A DNA stretch of 64,000 nucleotides from Hyphochytrium catenoides. Lineage: Eukaryota; Sar; Hyphochytriomycetes; Hyphochytriales; Hyphochytriaceae. Position numbers and translations under genes: made by a program. Where the stretch lies: NCBI GenBank assembly GCA_900088475.1, contig FLMG01003917.1, forward strand, positions 62,230 through 126,229, read 5' to 3'. Each line of letters opens with the position of its first letter. Within the stretch, counting starts at the first letter, position 1. Positions 46,465-57,482 of the stretch are shown here, one piece after another. The notes beneath the pieces are model-generated. The model did not search any database and was not told where the DNA came from. It saw only the letters and a program-made list of their open reading frames with translations.

Positions 46465-46685
46465 TTTCCTTCTCTCTCTCTCTCTCTCCCTTTCCTCCTT
46501 TGTCTGTTTGCCAGTCTCTCTCACATACTCCAACCCCTCTTTCTCTCTGTCTCTCTCTCAGTCTGTCTCTTTCTTTCTCTCTCTCTCTCTTTCTTTCTCT
46601 CTCTCTCTCTCTCTTTCTCTCCTTTCTCTGCCTCTCTTTCTCTCTCTCTCTCTCGTTGGCTCTCTCTCTCTCTCTCTCTCTCTAC
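46394..46685. repeat. (CT)n microsatellite cluster
   Basis: Nearly pure CT at 46394-46460, then imperfect CT/TTTC/CTGT repeats to about 46685 on the plus strand. It sits in the divergent promoter interval of the DDT and GCNA genes. Confidence 0.95.
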
Positions 46686-47006
46686 TTATATAGCGATGTC
46701 TTCCACTACAGCTCAGTCTATCTCTCTCCTTGTCTGTCCGGACTCGCTCAGTCTCCCTTCTCCTCTCTCTCGGCAAGCATTCTCCAGCATCCTCTCTCCG
46801 TCTGTCACGCTGTCTGTTCTGTCTCCTCTTCTTCCCCCCTACGGCACTGGTCTGATGATTGCTGCTACACTTGCTCCACCGGCCCACTGCCTCTCTTCTT
46901 GACATCGCCAGAGGAGGAATGGAAGCAACAGCTGAAGCAACTTGGAGAGAGGACGACGCGGAAGCCCGTTAGGCGAGAGGCAGAGCAGCTGGTTCTGGGA
47001 AGAGGA

Positions 47007-47008
<2 letters not shown>

Positions 47009-47054
<46 letters not shown>
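47009..47054. repeat. (GA)n microsatellite
   Basis: Almost pure GA repeat on the plus strand, about 165 bp upstream of the GCNA start codon and opposite in strand polarity to the nearby CT tract. Confidence 0.9.
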
Positions 47055-47057
<3 letters not shown>

Positions 47058-47217
47058 ACGCAAAAAGGAGTGAGAGCAGGACGACCATCAAGCGAACACA
47101 AGAAAAAAAGAAAAGTAAACACCTCTGATAGCGGAAGGAAGATAGCTCGATTGACAGGAACAACTTTGTAAGAAGAACGACACGCTAGCCGCCAGGAACT
47201 TGTTCTCTTCTCGGTCG

Positions 47218-50011
47218 ATGGCGGAGGACGCAGAGCCAGGAGATGACACGAGAAGGCGGTAGGAGCTCGCCAACCCCTAACGTAGCCTTCCTTATGCGCT
47301 TGCCATCTATGACGTGCTTCTCTCTCTTTACCCTCTTTGCATTGCCTTTATGTTCTCCTAGCTGCTCTGCTCTCCTCCCCAAGTTTCCTGATGCTCCTCC
47401 CAGTGTAACAGCACTCTTTCGAGAGCTGGATTTCATCTATGGCTGGTCGAGTCTTCCAGAAGTCTGGCCAGCGAATGAACAAATCCACCTGGAAGACTTG
47501 ATGGCGTCGTCCAGCCTGCTGGAAAGGAGCGCAACGGACGATGAGAGTCTGGGAAGAGCGGAAGAGGGCACACAAGGACCAGAAGACGACGAGGAAGGGC
47601 TCGTGGCAAGCGATGGATCCTTCGACTATTATACTGCCCCGTCCGAGGAGGAAGAAGAAGGGATACTGGGGGTGAAGCTCGGAAAGAACGATGGCGGAAG
47701 CAGCCCGGTGGCACAGGATCTCTGCCCTGGTCTAGTGGCTCTTGAGATAGCTGAGGGAGGAAAGAGACAAAGCCATGTTACGCCAGAGAGAGAATATGCA
47801 AACAACGCGGGAGCGAGCGAGGAACCGCTAGGAGAGAGGCAGCCGCTACCGAAAGCTTTAGAAGAAGAAGGTCCAGTGGACGTCGCCCCAAGCACTCCTA
47901 TGATGACAATAAGACGTCCAGCGACAGAGGAAGAAATGCGTGGCAGACAAGGATCTGATACTGACAGTCGTAGTCCCTCAGACCTGAGGTGTGAGCTCTT
48001 CCTCCCTCTTCTCCCTCCATTTGCTCTTGCGTGTGATGGTGCTCGACCTAATCTTTGCTGTCTCTGCCCTCCTCTTTACGGGTTCACCTCGCCTCTTTGC
48101 TTCTCTCTTCCCGCTGTATCCAAAGATGATTGAAGGACCTTATTTACTTCTCTTGAGCAATACTCTCCCTTGTGTGCGGTACACTCCTCTCCCATCGTTT
48201 CCGGCGAGACTGCTAAACTTGACTTCCTCCAGTGCGCATTCTCCGGAGCTCTTCACGCCCCGTCAAACCCCGAGCAGAGCGAGAAGAAACAGGTTCATCA
48301 TCTACTCAGATAGCGAAGATGAACGGTCAGGAGGAGATAATGACATCGTAGAGCTTAGCAGGTGATGTGTCCTGAGCACACTCAAATGCTCCTGCTGGGG
48401 ACCGTTAGTCAATGGTTATCCTGCCGCTTTCTCGTCAATAGCCAATGCGGGCAACTCATGCTTCCCACTCGCTATTCCTCAGACTCCATTGATGCTAACG
48501 TTACTGCCATCGGCGTAGATCACCGTCTCCCAGGCGACCGCGAAGCGTTCGGAAACGAAATGTAGTGGATAAAGACTCATCGGACGACGGAGAGACCGAG
48601 ACTTTCAAGGAAAATGTTAGTCCTAGGGCAGAGGCTACCAAAAGGCCTACATTCCCGGCACCCCGCTCAGCGCTGCCGAGGAAGGGGCAAACCCCTTCCA
48701 AGCGCGCATTCACAGCCATGAGGTGGGGAGAGGGTGACGCATAGGAAAGGTAGACGGTGCCAGAGATGAAGAGGAATGTTGTGGAAGACAGCTGAAGGAC
48801 AGGAAGAAGGAAGAGAAGGAAGTTCTTAGTAGAGTTTGGCCTCTCACACTTTCACACATTTCTGATCGGATTGCGCTCTCGCTTTTTCCTCAGAAACGTT
48901 CTTACGAGCACCTTTCTCTCTGAGTTCCTCTCCACCGTGTTTGGAGGTCGCATCTGCGCAGAGAATGTGCCTATTAGCTGGTCCAAGCGGCTTACCAAGA
49001 CGGCGGGGCTTACCTATACGAAGAGGACAATCAGGGGAGATTCCTGGGGCTACGGGGCCAGGATAGAGCTCTCGGAGAAAGTGATAGACACAGAGGACAA
49101 ATTGAGACAGGTGAGAGGAAGAGAAGGAGAAGCTAAAGGACAATGAATGAAGAAGGAATTTCTTTGACTCTGAACCGCCTCTCTCTTTCCTTAACCCCTT
49201 CTCTCTTGTTAATCTCCTCTGTCATATCACACAGACACTGCTTCACGAGCTGTGCCACGTGGCTGCCTGGCTCGTAGACCATCAGCAGAAACCTCCGCAT
49301 GGTCCTGCCTTTTGGCGTTGGGCGGAGAAGGCGACTTCTGCGTATCCTTCGCTCTCTGTGTCACGCTGCCACAACTATGAGATCCAGTACAAGTTCCGAT
49401 ACCAATGTCAGGGGTGTGGAGCCGTCATTGGAAGGCATAGCAAGTCCATTGATGTCGAAAGAAAGGTGCAAGACCTTGCGGAAGATAATCATCTATCTGT
49501 CCATTCCTTCCTCTGTCTCCCAGCTCACATATTCGAAGTAATGTTCTGGTTCTCTGGTCCTCTCTCTCGCATTATCATTGGCACTGTTTTTCCCTTGTCG
49601 GTCACGCTTCCTGTTGACGCTTTGGTGTAGGTCTGTGCCTCCTGCCGCGGCAAGCTGGTACTGCTTGGGCCCACTAAAGCAGATGGAACTCCGGGCAAGC
49701 GCCGAGCTCCTTCCGCCTTCAGGTTGGACAAACATAATGCCCATTAGTGACTCTACACCCATGCCCCAACTTACTTTTCATATGTTCTCTTCTCCCATTT
49801 CTCCGGCCCCTACCCCGCGCGCTCTCTCGTCCCCTTGGCCCAATGGCCGTCTCCCTTGTTTCGCTGTTGGCGCAGTCTCTTCGTCCAGGAGAACTATGGG
49901 AAGGTGAAAGCTTCAGGGGGCGGCGATGGTGAGGAGGATGTGAAGAAGCTTGATCATGCAGATGTCATGCGAATCCTTTCTCTTCGATGGAAAGCCGCTA
50001 ACGGCGGCTAG
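47218..50011 (+). CDS. GCNA: GCNA (ACRC)-type SprT-like metalloprotease
   Basis: Eight exons in phase: 47218-47258 (ATG at 47218), 47404-47988, 48233-48361, 48534-48722, 48894-49110, 49235-49465, 49631-49722 and 49876-50011. The first half is disordered and strongly acidic with Ser/Glu clusters (TAPSEEEEEGILG, IIYSDSEDERSGGDND), the hallmark of GCNA. The SprT-like domain follows: FLSTVFGGRI, WSKRLTKTAGLTY, the zinc-protease motif LLHELCHVAAWLVD with a further His in PHGPAFW, and RCHNYEIQYKFRYQCQGC. The zinc ribbon has CxxC pairs (CQGC and CASC). The C-terminal FVQENYGKVK and ADVMRILSLRW are also conserved in GCNA. GCNA/Spartan proteases resolve DNA-protein crosslinks in the nucleus. All catalytic residues are present, whereas some animal GCNAs have lost parts of the protease, so this one should be active. 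Confidence 0.95.
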
Positions 50012-50133
50012 TGGCTACATCTGAGATAAAATGTATATATATTTGGTAATAACGGCATCTTGTTGCGATAATATTTCTAATAATGAAGCGGTTTGCTCAA
50101 TTTTCAAAAGTTTTCTGAGAAAGTGTGTTCATT

Positions 50134-50194
<61 letters not shown>

Positions 50195-50591
50195 TTCCTC
50201 CCCTTTCTCTTCCTAGGCTCTCTCCCGCTTGAGCCTTGCCCCTCCCTAGCTGTCTTTCTCGTCTTCTTCGGAGGGGTTGGCTCTACGAAGCAGCAACAAA
50301 GTCCTGGCAGGAAGTTGATCTGCTTCTTGAGACAGCAGAAGACAAGCCGTCAATCCTGCTCTACCCTTCTCTCCCTTCCATTTTTCTCAGTCCTCTAGTT
50401 TATACTCTGCAGAACGAGTCTTCGCTGCTGCAGCTAGAAGATCACTATCTCCTTTCTTCCCGCTCACTTTTTACACTCTTCTTGCTCTCGAGCGGAGCTG
50501 TGCTTCTATCTTCTAGGTCAGACCTACCACTCTTCTCTCACTGACTTCTCTCTTTCGTCTCCTTCTTCCTACTTCCTCTTGATGAGAACGG
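50012..50591. other. Spacer with (CT)n microsatellite upstream of the ankyrin gene
   Basis: It contains a pure CT run at about 50135-50190. A plus-strand frame at about 50260-50350 (WLYEAATKSWQEVDLLLE) looks like an ankyrin helix pair behind a plausible acceptor. It may be an upstream exon of the next gene or a separate fragment. Confidence 0.4.
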
Positions 50592-53500
50592 ATGATGTCT
50601 CCTCCCCCTCTAAGCGCAGATAGGATGGACGCCCTAGCGCCGCCTTCTGCTGACAGTTCTCCGGACAGCGTGACCGAACTCTCACGTATTATCGGCGATC
50701 TCAAGCTTAACGTCCAGAACATTAGTCGGCTAGTGAAAGAAGGAGGAAAGGATGAGCTCGAAGAGACGCCCAGTCAAGCTTCTCCGTGAGCCAAGCACTC
50801 TGTCTTTCTCTTCCTGTCTCTTTATAAATATGGGGTTTTGGCTTTGGCATCTCTTTAGCTTTTTGATGTCCTGCACGCTTCTCTTTCCTTAGCTGTCTTC
50901 CTCTGTACCAACTAAACGTACTCCTCACAGTCCTAGTAACAGAAGAGTTAGACCAATTCAGGAGAATGGAGAGGAGGCCAAAGCTGCAGCGATGGAGCTT
51001 CAGCGCAGACTCATAGCCCACGAGGCGGAGATCGCCGCCCTTAGGAAGCAGGTAAAGAACGGGGAAAAGAGGAGAGAAGGAGGAGACGACGAATAGGGAA
51101 GAATGGGTGCCTGGGGATTTGGAGAGAGAAGAAGGGAGAGACCCCAATGTTCTACGTAGACAGCGCTATTGGTCCTTGGAATGTAGACCGAGCGATAGGC
51201 AAAGCGAGAACGGAGGCTAGGAAGTAGACACTGAGGCCAGTGTCTTCTGACTTCTTTGGAAAGAGCTGGGCTTGCAGGAGAAAGCGAGCTCAGGACTCCG
51301 GACTAACCCCTCTCTCGCATCCTCCTCTCCGTCGAGTAGGTAGCTGAGTTAGTAGCTGACAAGGAGAGAGACGAGGAGATATGTCGGCGGGCAGCAGAGT
51401 ATAGCACCGGTAAGCTGCGAGAAGGTTAGGATAAACATTGAAGGAGACGAGTGTGCTCATAGCTTAGTGCAGCGGGTTTCGGGAGAGAGGAAGAACGCGT
51501 AAGGAGGTCTTGGTAGGACATATGGAGTATGGGTTAGTAGCGACAGGAGTTGCTGCCAACGGTGCTAGAAAGAGAGAGGGAAGAATGGGAATGTGAGAGC
51601 TGTACAGACCCACAAAAACGAACGGAGCGAAGGGGAGACGAACAGGGACGGGAAACGGCCTTCACCAGGCTGCCAAAGGACCCATCAGGCTCGACTCAGT
51701 CCTCTTCCTTCAAACTATATCTTTCCCAATCGGTAGCGAAGAACGTGGCCAATGCTGTGCTCTATAGTCTCTTCAGCTATTGTGTCATGGGAAAGGTCTC
51801 GATCCTCCGCGAGTGGAAAGAAAGCGGAGTGCTGCCCACAAGAGACGGACTTAAGCACTGGAAGCTAGATGCTAGGACGGTTCGCAATGATGTAGGCGCT
51901 AACGAGCCAATAGAGCTCTGCTCACCGTCTCCGTACAATTCTTCTCACTTGTCCCTCCTCACGGCGGCGGATCATCTCTGGACACTACTTTGCTCTTTAT
52001 TTATTGTTCCTACGTATGCTCTTCTCTTCCTTATGCCCTCCTCTTCATCGAGGAATTGACAAAGCTGCCTCTGCATGGAGGCAGAGGCGTTTCGGCCCTT
52101 TGGTCTTTTCTGTCTACCTTGCCCTTCTGTTGCCGGATGCTACTTCCAAAGTCCTATCTAAGGGTTTCTTTCCACGTGCACCTTAGCACTGAAGTGGTTT
52201 TCAGTCTAAATCTTCCGGCGCATGGCGCGTTGACCCTCCTCGCTAACGACCCGTCTTTCTCTTTTTATTTCTCTCACTCATCCTGCTGTCTATCTAGAAC
52301 TCTTCCTCCTTGTTGCATGTGGCTGTGGACCAGTCTGTGGCACCGCAAAAGGCAAAAGAAGCGACCGTCCGCTTCCTAGTAGGAGATGTAGGGATAGATC
52401 CTAACATCACCGACATTGTAAGCTCTCTCCTTGGCCTCTGCCCTAACCCCCTCCGCTGCCTGCTTGGATGGCCTCTTTACTTGTTTAAGTCAAGATCCTT
52501 AGAGTTATGTCAGCCGGCGCTCTCTGACGGGTCTTAAGTTTCAGAGTATGACACGTAACACCATACAGCATCTGATGTCACCATGCTTTTCATTTTCTCT
52601 CTTCGTAATGGCAGTTTGGTCGAACTCCATTGCACGTTGCAGCCGTCAGGGGCCAAGATAGGGTAAGCTCTATGACTTTCCAAAGCCTGGGTCGACACAA
52701 ATTACTCCCGAAGTTCCAGTGTCGCACCTGCTCTCTTCGCTCCTTGCTGCGAACCCACCACATCCATGCTCCCTCTCTCCCTTTTTATAATTTGACCTCA
52801 CTCGCTGCAATTCTGTAGATGTGCGAGGTTCTGGTAGAACTCGGAGCAGACGATGCGTTTACAGACAAAGCTGGCTTCACTCCTCTCTCCTTGGCTCTCT
52901 CTCTCTCTAACCCACCGGCAGACGTGGTTGAGTTCTTGACCAATTGTCTTCAGAAGAGAAACAGTAAGCCGCGAGAGGAACCTTCTCCTGAGCCAGGCAC
53001 GTCTGGCCAAGAAGAGTCATTCCGCAAGGTACTTTACCTGTTAAGCCTTAAGAACACCTTTCTCTTGGGGAAAGATGGGGTTGCTTTCCCTTTCGAACAG
53101 GCCTGATATATCCATGGGCTGCGCTCAAGGACCGTCCTCTTCATCTCTTGTCGTCGCCGCGTTTGCTCCCTGTGGCTATGCTTCGCTTGTGTTTATCTCG
53201 GTCCTTAGATGGTTACTCACTCTTTCTTGATTTACCCTGTTTAAGCTGGATGAGAGTGGCTTGGCCTGCCTGACTGAGTTGCGAAGGTGGAAGAGGTTTG
53301 TTCGTCCAAACCTGCAGCAAAGATTCGAACGCTCAGTAGACCAGATGATGGTGGAAGTATCAGAAGGTGATGTCTCGCAACCTCTTACAACCTAGCTTTA
53401 GGTTATGCGACGCTGCAACGCGTGGTATAAGAAGGCCGCAGCCTTGGAAGTGTTTCATAGTCTTGCATCCGCTTCTCGTTTATCTAGAGACCTTCTAAGT

Positions 53501-55530
53501 GGAGTGGGAGTGAGAGTGAGGAAGGACCTGACAACGTCTAACCTGTGGCAGGTCATGTTGACCTCTGTTCCTCCTTCTCGCGCCACCTTGGGAGAGAAGT
53601 AATTGAGGGATCCTCTCTTGCTAGCCCTGCCGTCCTGTTTCCTGATGAAGCTCTGTCGAACGCTGAGTTCGTAGCGGTAAAGCCTTGTCTCTTCCTTACT
53701 TGCTCAACCGGACTGTGAACTCGAAAGCAATCTTTATGATCTGAGAAGCTACTCTGCTTGCTTGCCTTGATGGCGCCCCATACGTTCGACCAATGCCGCT
53801 TCTATCTCCCCTTAGGCTGTGAAAGCTCTGGCCCTCCGACTGGGAAAGGAGCTCGGGCGCGAGAGGACAGACAGTCAAGGGCGCATTGTCACCTGGAGAC
53901 AATTCCTCCGCAGTCTTATGCAGACAATCCTGGTAGACAATAGATTGACTTTTTCTAGTTCTTTGCTTTCTTTGGGACGGTCCTCCGACCTGCCTAGTTC
54001 CAACTTCGTGGCGGAAGCACTTCCAACAACTCTTGTTAATGCATCCCTGGCCTGTTCACTGTTTCCTTTAACATTGTTTCCCTGCCTTAGTCTCTCTTTC
54101 TAACCTTCGTTCTCATAAGGCGAGGGAGTCAGGGCCCGTCAGTCCGGCCCGTTGGCCACTCTCCTCGTCTACTGCGGCTTCCTCTTGGAGCACAGAAAGG
54201 AGAGGATGGCATTATGCATTGCTCCTGGTCGGTGTGCCAGTGCTGCCTCCTGGCATTATCTTTGCCACCGAAGAAAAGAATAAGTTACGGACTACCGAGG
54301 ACCTAGCTCATATATTTGTCATCTCCAGTAAAGTCAAGATAGGAAAAGAGGTAGCTGACCCTGGCCCCCTTAGGACTGTCAATGTCGTCCGCATTTTCGT
54401 CAAGTTTCCTACCTATGTCCCCGCCGACTTCATCATCTTTCTCTCAAACCTTCAAGCACGTTTTCGCACTGATCTATCGTTAGTCGAGTGGTCGACTTGT
54501 GATCTTATGCATTCTCCGTCCTCCTTCCTTCGCGGGCTAGGACTTTGTGGTCGTCACTTATGAATCAGAAGCCAGACTGATCACCTTAGGTAAGTGACAG
54601 AAAAGGTAGTGGAAGTTAAGAGAGAGAGAGAGAGTAAAAGAGACAGATGACGCTAGCTAAACGAAAAGAACTCAATTGTTAAGGTAGAGGATAGCTCAAG
54701 GCGCGGTTTATGCTACTGCACGGTATGAAGGCACATTGTCTCTTTAACTCTCAGCTCTCATCATTCTTTCCACCCTGCCGTTAATGCCTCCTTTAATAGA
54801 TCGTCCCCTTTCCGAGAATGCCAAGCCAGACACCGAGCTCTCTCTGTTTCTCCCTAACAGCAACATTGTGCCGCACTTTAAGACTAAGACCATCTGGGAG
54901 CGAGAGCCCGGGAACAAGTTCGAGCAGAAGAGCGACGAACAGGAATACTTTCAAGACTTTCAGTTCCTACCTCCTGAGAGTGATTGCGAGGTGGCGGCTA
55001 AGGTTGGGCCCTTCAAGTCTTCTCAGGCTGCCAGGAAGTTCCTCAACCGATGGAAGTTGCTATGCAAAGAGGCCTTTCAAAAGAAAGTGTATGTCGCAAT
55101 ACGTAGGGGCTGACTCTCTTGTTTGCCCACATGCCCATTCCGCCCATTTTCCCTTTTTGCCTCGTGTCTGCTTCTAGCTTCAGCCACTTGTGTCTTCCCT
55201 CTATTGCATTTCAAGCCCTTGGGATGGGCATAGGACTCCAGTGACTTACTTTACCCTGCTCCTTCGTCGTGTCGACAGCTGCGGTGAGTCGAGTCCAGCG
55301 TGCAAGGTCTATTGTCCACAGAAACTTGGAGAGTTCCCGGTATTTATCCCTCTGCCCTGCTCCAAATGCGTTGCTTCACTATATCATTGGACACCAGAAG
55401 CTGTCATATCTTCAGGGAATCTGTCCTCTGCTTCTCTCTTACCACCCCTTTCTTACCCTTACTATCATGCAGTGCGTGTCAGATATGGTTCGCCTTGGTT
55501 CGAGTCTAGCTCAGCAGGAGCTGGGTAAGG
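50592..55530 (+). CDS. Ankyrin-repeat protein with coiled coil, otherwise unidentified
   Basis: Multi-exon model with approximate ends. Exons fixed by phase: 50592-50785 (ATG at 50592), 50931-51051 and 51340-51409. A long exon runs at about 51550-51990, and shorter ones follow at about 52300-52420, 52615-52660, 52819-53030, 53248-53370, 53400-53550, 53610-53678, 53815-53945, 54120-54230 and 54801-55088, with weaker pieces to about 55530. Early exons give a coiled coil (LQRRLIAHEAEIAALRKQ, VADKERDEEICRRAAEY). Ankyrin repeats follow: SLLHVAVDQSVA, FGRTPLHVAAVRGQDR and MCEVLVELGADDAFTDKAG plus FTPLSLAL. The C-terminal part (ALALRLGKELGRERTDSQ, LATLLVYCGFLLEHRKERM, FKSSQAARKFLNRWKLL) is helical and not recognised. 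Some exon joins do not close in phase in my reading, so small exons are missing. It could be two genes. Function unknown; ankyrin repeats mediate protein binding. Confidence 0.55.
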
Positions 55531-56102
55531 CGACATTTTTGAAGACATTGAAGTCCAGACCTCAATTGGAGAGGAAAAAGAATGACTACCATAGAAAACT
55601 ACCCTGGCCAGGTCTGCCTTCGGCCCCTGCAGGACCCATTCGCAATTTTAAATATTGTCTTGCCGTTGCTGCATTGTTAGCTCTTCGGCAGTATCGTCCC
55701 TCTTCCTCTCATGGTGTTGCAGCTTCAAGATAGCTTTCGGTGGTGCCGATCCCTTGCTCTATAGACTCATGCATCGCCTGCCTCTTCACCTGCATAGGTT
55801 CACCCTTAACGCGCAACTCTGCGTTGTTTCCACGCACGCGGACCGACCAAGACAAAGCCGATATTGATAAAGACTCTGTCCGCAGAGCCATCAACTTCAG
55901 CACGGATTGAGAGATCGAGCCATCGCTGCACCGGCGCGGTAGAAACAACATGGACGCAGGCAGCTTGCCGAGCTCCTCGATGGAGGATGACCGATGATGG
56001 AGGATGAGACTTCACAGAGGGCTTGTTGCAGGCAATGTGGACACTGACGGGAGCTTCCCGGCCAAGACTATGTCCTGTCCTGGCCACAATATTTCCAGGA
56101 CT
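55531..56102. other. Tail-to-tail spacer between the ankyrin gene and YbeY
   Basis: No supported gene. It may contain the last exon or 3' UTR of the ankyrin gene. Confidence 0.35.
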
Positions 56103-57120
56103 TCAGTCAATCGGCTTTACGTACTTCTCATAGCTCGCCAGCAGTTCATTTTCTTTGGCTTGCATCAGGGCGTAATCATCATCGTGGTCATGAGTGTACC
56201 TGGCGAGACCAAACTGTTAGAGGACCACATTGAAAGGATCATGCAAACCTCGTTGACAGAAGGTGCAGCGGGCGCCCCGAGGTTGCCTAAAGCTAGAGCA
56301 TCAGCAGCCATCTTAAAGGTGTTAATGCATCCGTCGGTCCGAAGGCCTAACTCTTGACCGCTTGGCGCATAGACAGTCTCTAATTTATCTTCTTATTCAT
56401 TATCAGCCATCCAAATGCTCGTCCTGGTCTTTCTCGACCTCTCGATCTCCCTCGTTCTTGTCTGGCATATCTTAAGTTTCATTCTCCTTTTCTCTTTCTC
56501 TCTCTCTCTCGCGCATAGCAAATCTTGTCAAAAACTTACCCGATCAGATGGCAGAGGCTGTGTGCGAGAAGCACAGGCATGTGCTTCGCCAAAGGTGTCT
56601 GAGTTTCCTCGCAGTATTCTACAATGTAGGGCATGCCAAAGTAAACCTCTCCCAAGTAGCGCATCTGTGCCTTTGGAGTCGGTTTGATGATCCCTGGACT
56701 GCTAACCTGGTGCGATGACCGTAGGGAAGAAGGTCATCAGCACAGGGATCGGAGAGAAACGAAGGGAGAGGTTGACATACCTCAACGAAGGGGTAGGAGA
56801 GGACATCTGTGGGTCTATCAACTCCTCGATCACGTCGATTGAGCTCCTGGATCTTCTCGTTACTGGTCATCCGCAAGTTGAGCTCCCTGTCTGGGCTGTT
56901 AGATGTTGCACCACGAAGGACAGGACGCCAACCTCGGCTTACCATTTGCTCAGACCCAAGCACTTTAGCATGGCATTTCCTTGATTTCGAAGAAGCTTCA
57001 TTGGGTAGATCCCCAGCAGGCTTTTCCGACAAATCACCAAAGCTCCCATTCCTCCGGTTCGGCTAGAGCTCTCGTCACTGCAGGATCAAAGCCAAGAGAT
57101 GCATCTCGACTAGAAGCCAT
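56103..57120 (-). CDS. YBEY: Endoribonuclease YbeY (rRNA maturation factor)
   Basis: Four exons in phase: 57038-57120 (ATG at 57120), 56781-56979, 56540-56706 and 56103-56199. Family motifs: RELNLRMTSNEKIQELN, RGVDRPTDVLSYPFVE, YLGEVYFGMPYI, and the zinc site HSLCHLIGYTHDHDDDY, i.e. H-x3-H-x5-H read across the last intron. A C-terminal MQAKENELLASY helix closes the domain. YbeY enzymes are metal-dependent RNases that mature small-subunit rRNA in bacteria, chloroplasts and mitochondria; in eukaryotes they are nuclear-encoded and imported. The catalytic Arg (RGVDRPTD) and three His are present. About 180 residues, slightly longer than bacterial YbeY because of a N-terminal extension and a short insert after PFVE. 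The N-terminus is not an obvious transit peptide, so its compartment is uncertain. It is transcribed convergently with the ankyrin gene. Confidence 0.93.
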
Positions 57121-57352
57121 GATGATGCGACTGCACTTTGAGCTCTGCCATCACCGCCGATCCGCAATAGGAAATCTGCAGAATTCACCAGCAGATCGAC
57201 GAGAAGAACGCAATGACGCTGCTGTTGTAGTAAGCTCTGTCGCACTGTACGACGCTGTGCTCCGAAGGCGGTTAGCGGCTCAATAGGTGAGAGGATGATG
57301 AAAAGCCGAAGTCGAGAACGAGAAGGAGGCAGCTCTTTCTTCTTCAAAGATC

Positions 57353-57482
57353 TAGAGCTTCATTGTGATAATGTTGAGTTCACATAGAGCTTCGGCGTGA
57401 TAATGTTGAGCTCACATAGAGCTTCAGATAGTGTTAATGTTAAGCTCGCATAGAGCTTCAGGGTGATGATAACGTTGAGCTC
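57353..57482. repeat. Four-unit 32-34 bp tandem repeat
   Basis: Units start at 57353, 57385, 57417 and 57451, each beginning TAGAGCTTC and containing a variant of TGATAATGTTGAGCTCAC. Units 1 and 2 are close copies; units 3 and 4 are more diverged. It lies 230-360 bp upstream of the YbeY start codon. Confidence 0.9.

Larger units (their letters stand above)
45964..47217. promoter_or_regulatory. Divergent intergenic region between the DDT gene and GCNA, rich in microsatellites
   Basis: 1.25 kb with no gene. It carries long CT tracts at 46394-46680 and a GA tract at about 47010-47053. Both flanking genes start here, so promoters are expected. Apparent open frames are poly-Ser/Leu repeat artefacts. 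Confidence 0.5.

Noticed and set aside
46316-47171. Long Ser/Leu-rich plus-strand frames and Arg/Glu-rich minus-strand frames
   Set aside because: Repeat artefacts of the microsatellite cluster between the DDT and GCNA genes.
55490-55510. Pol III B-box-like GGTTCGAGTC, a possible tRNA
   Set aside because: No matching acceptor stem, D-arm or anticodon arm could be built around it, and it sits in a probable exon.
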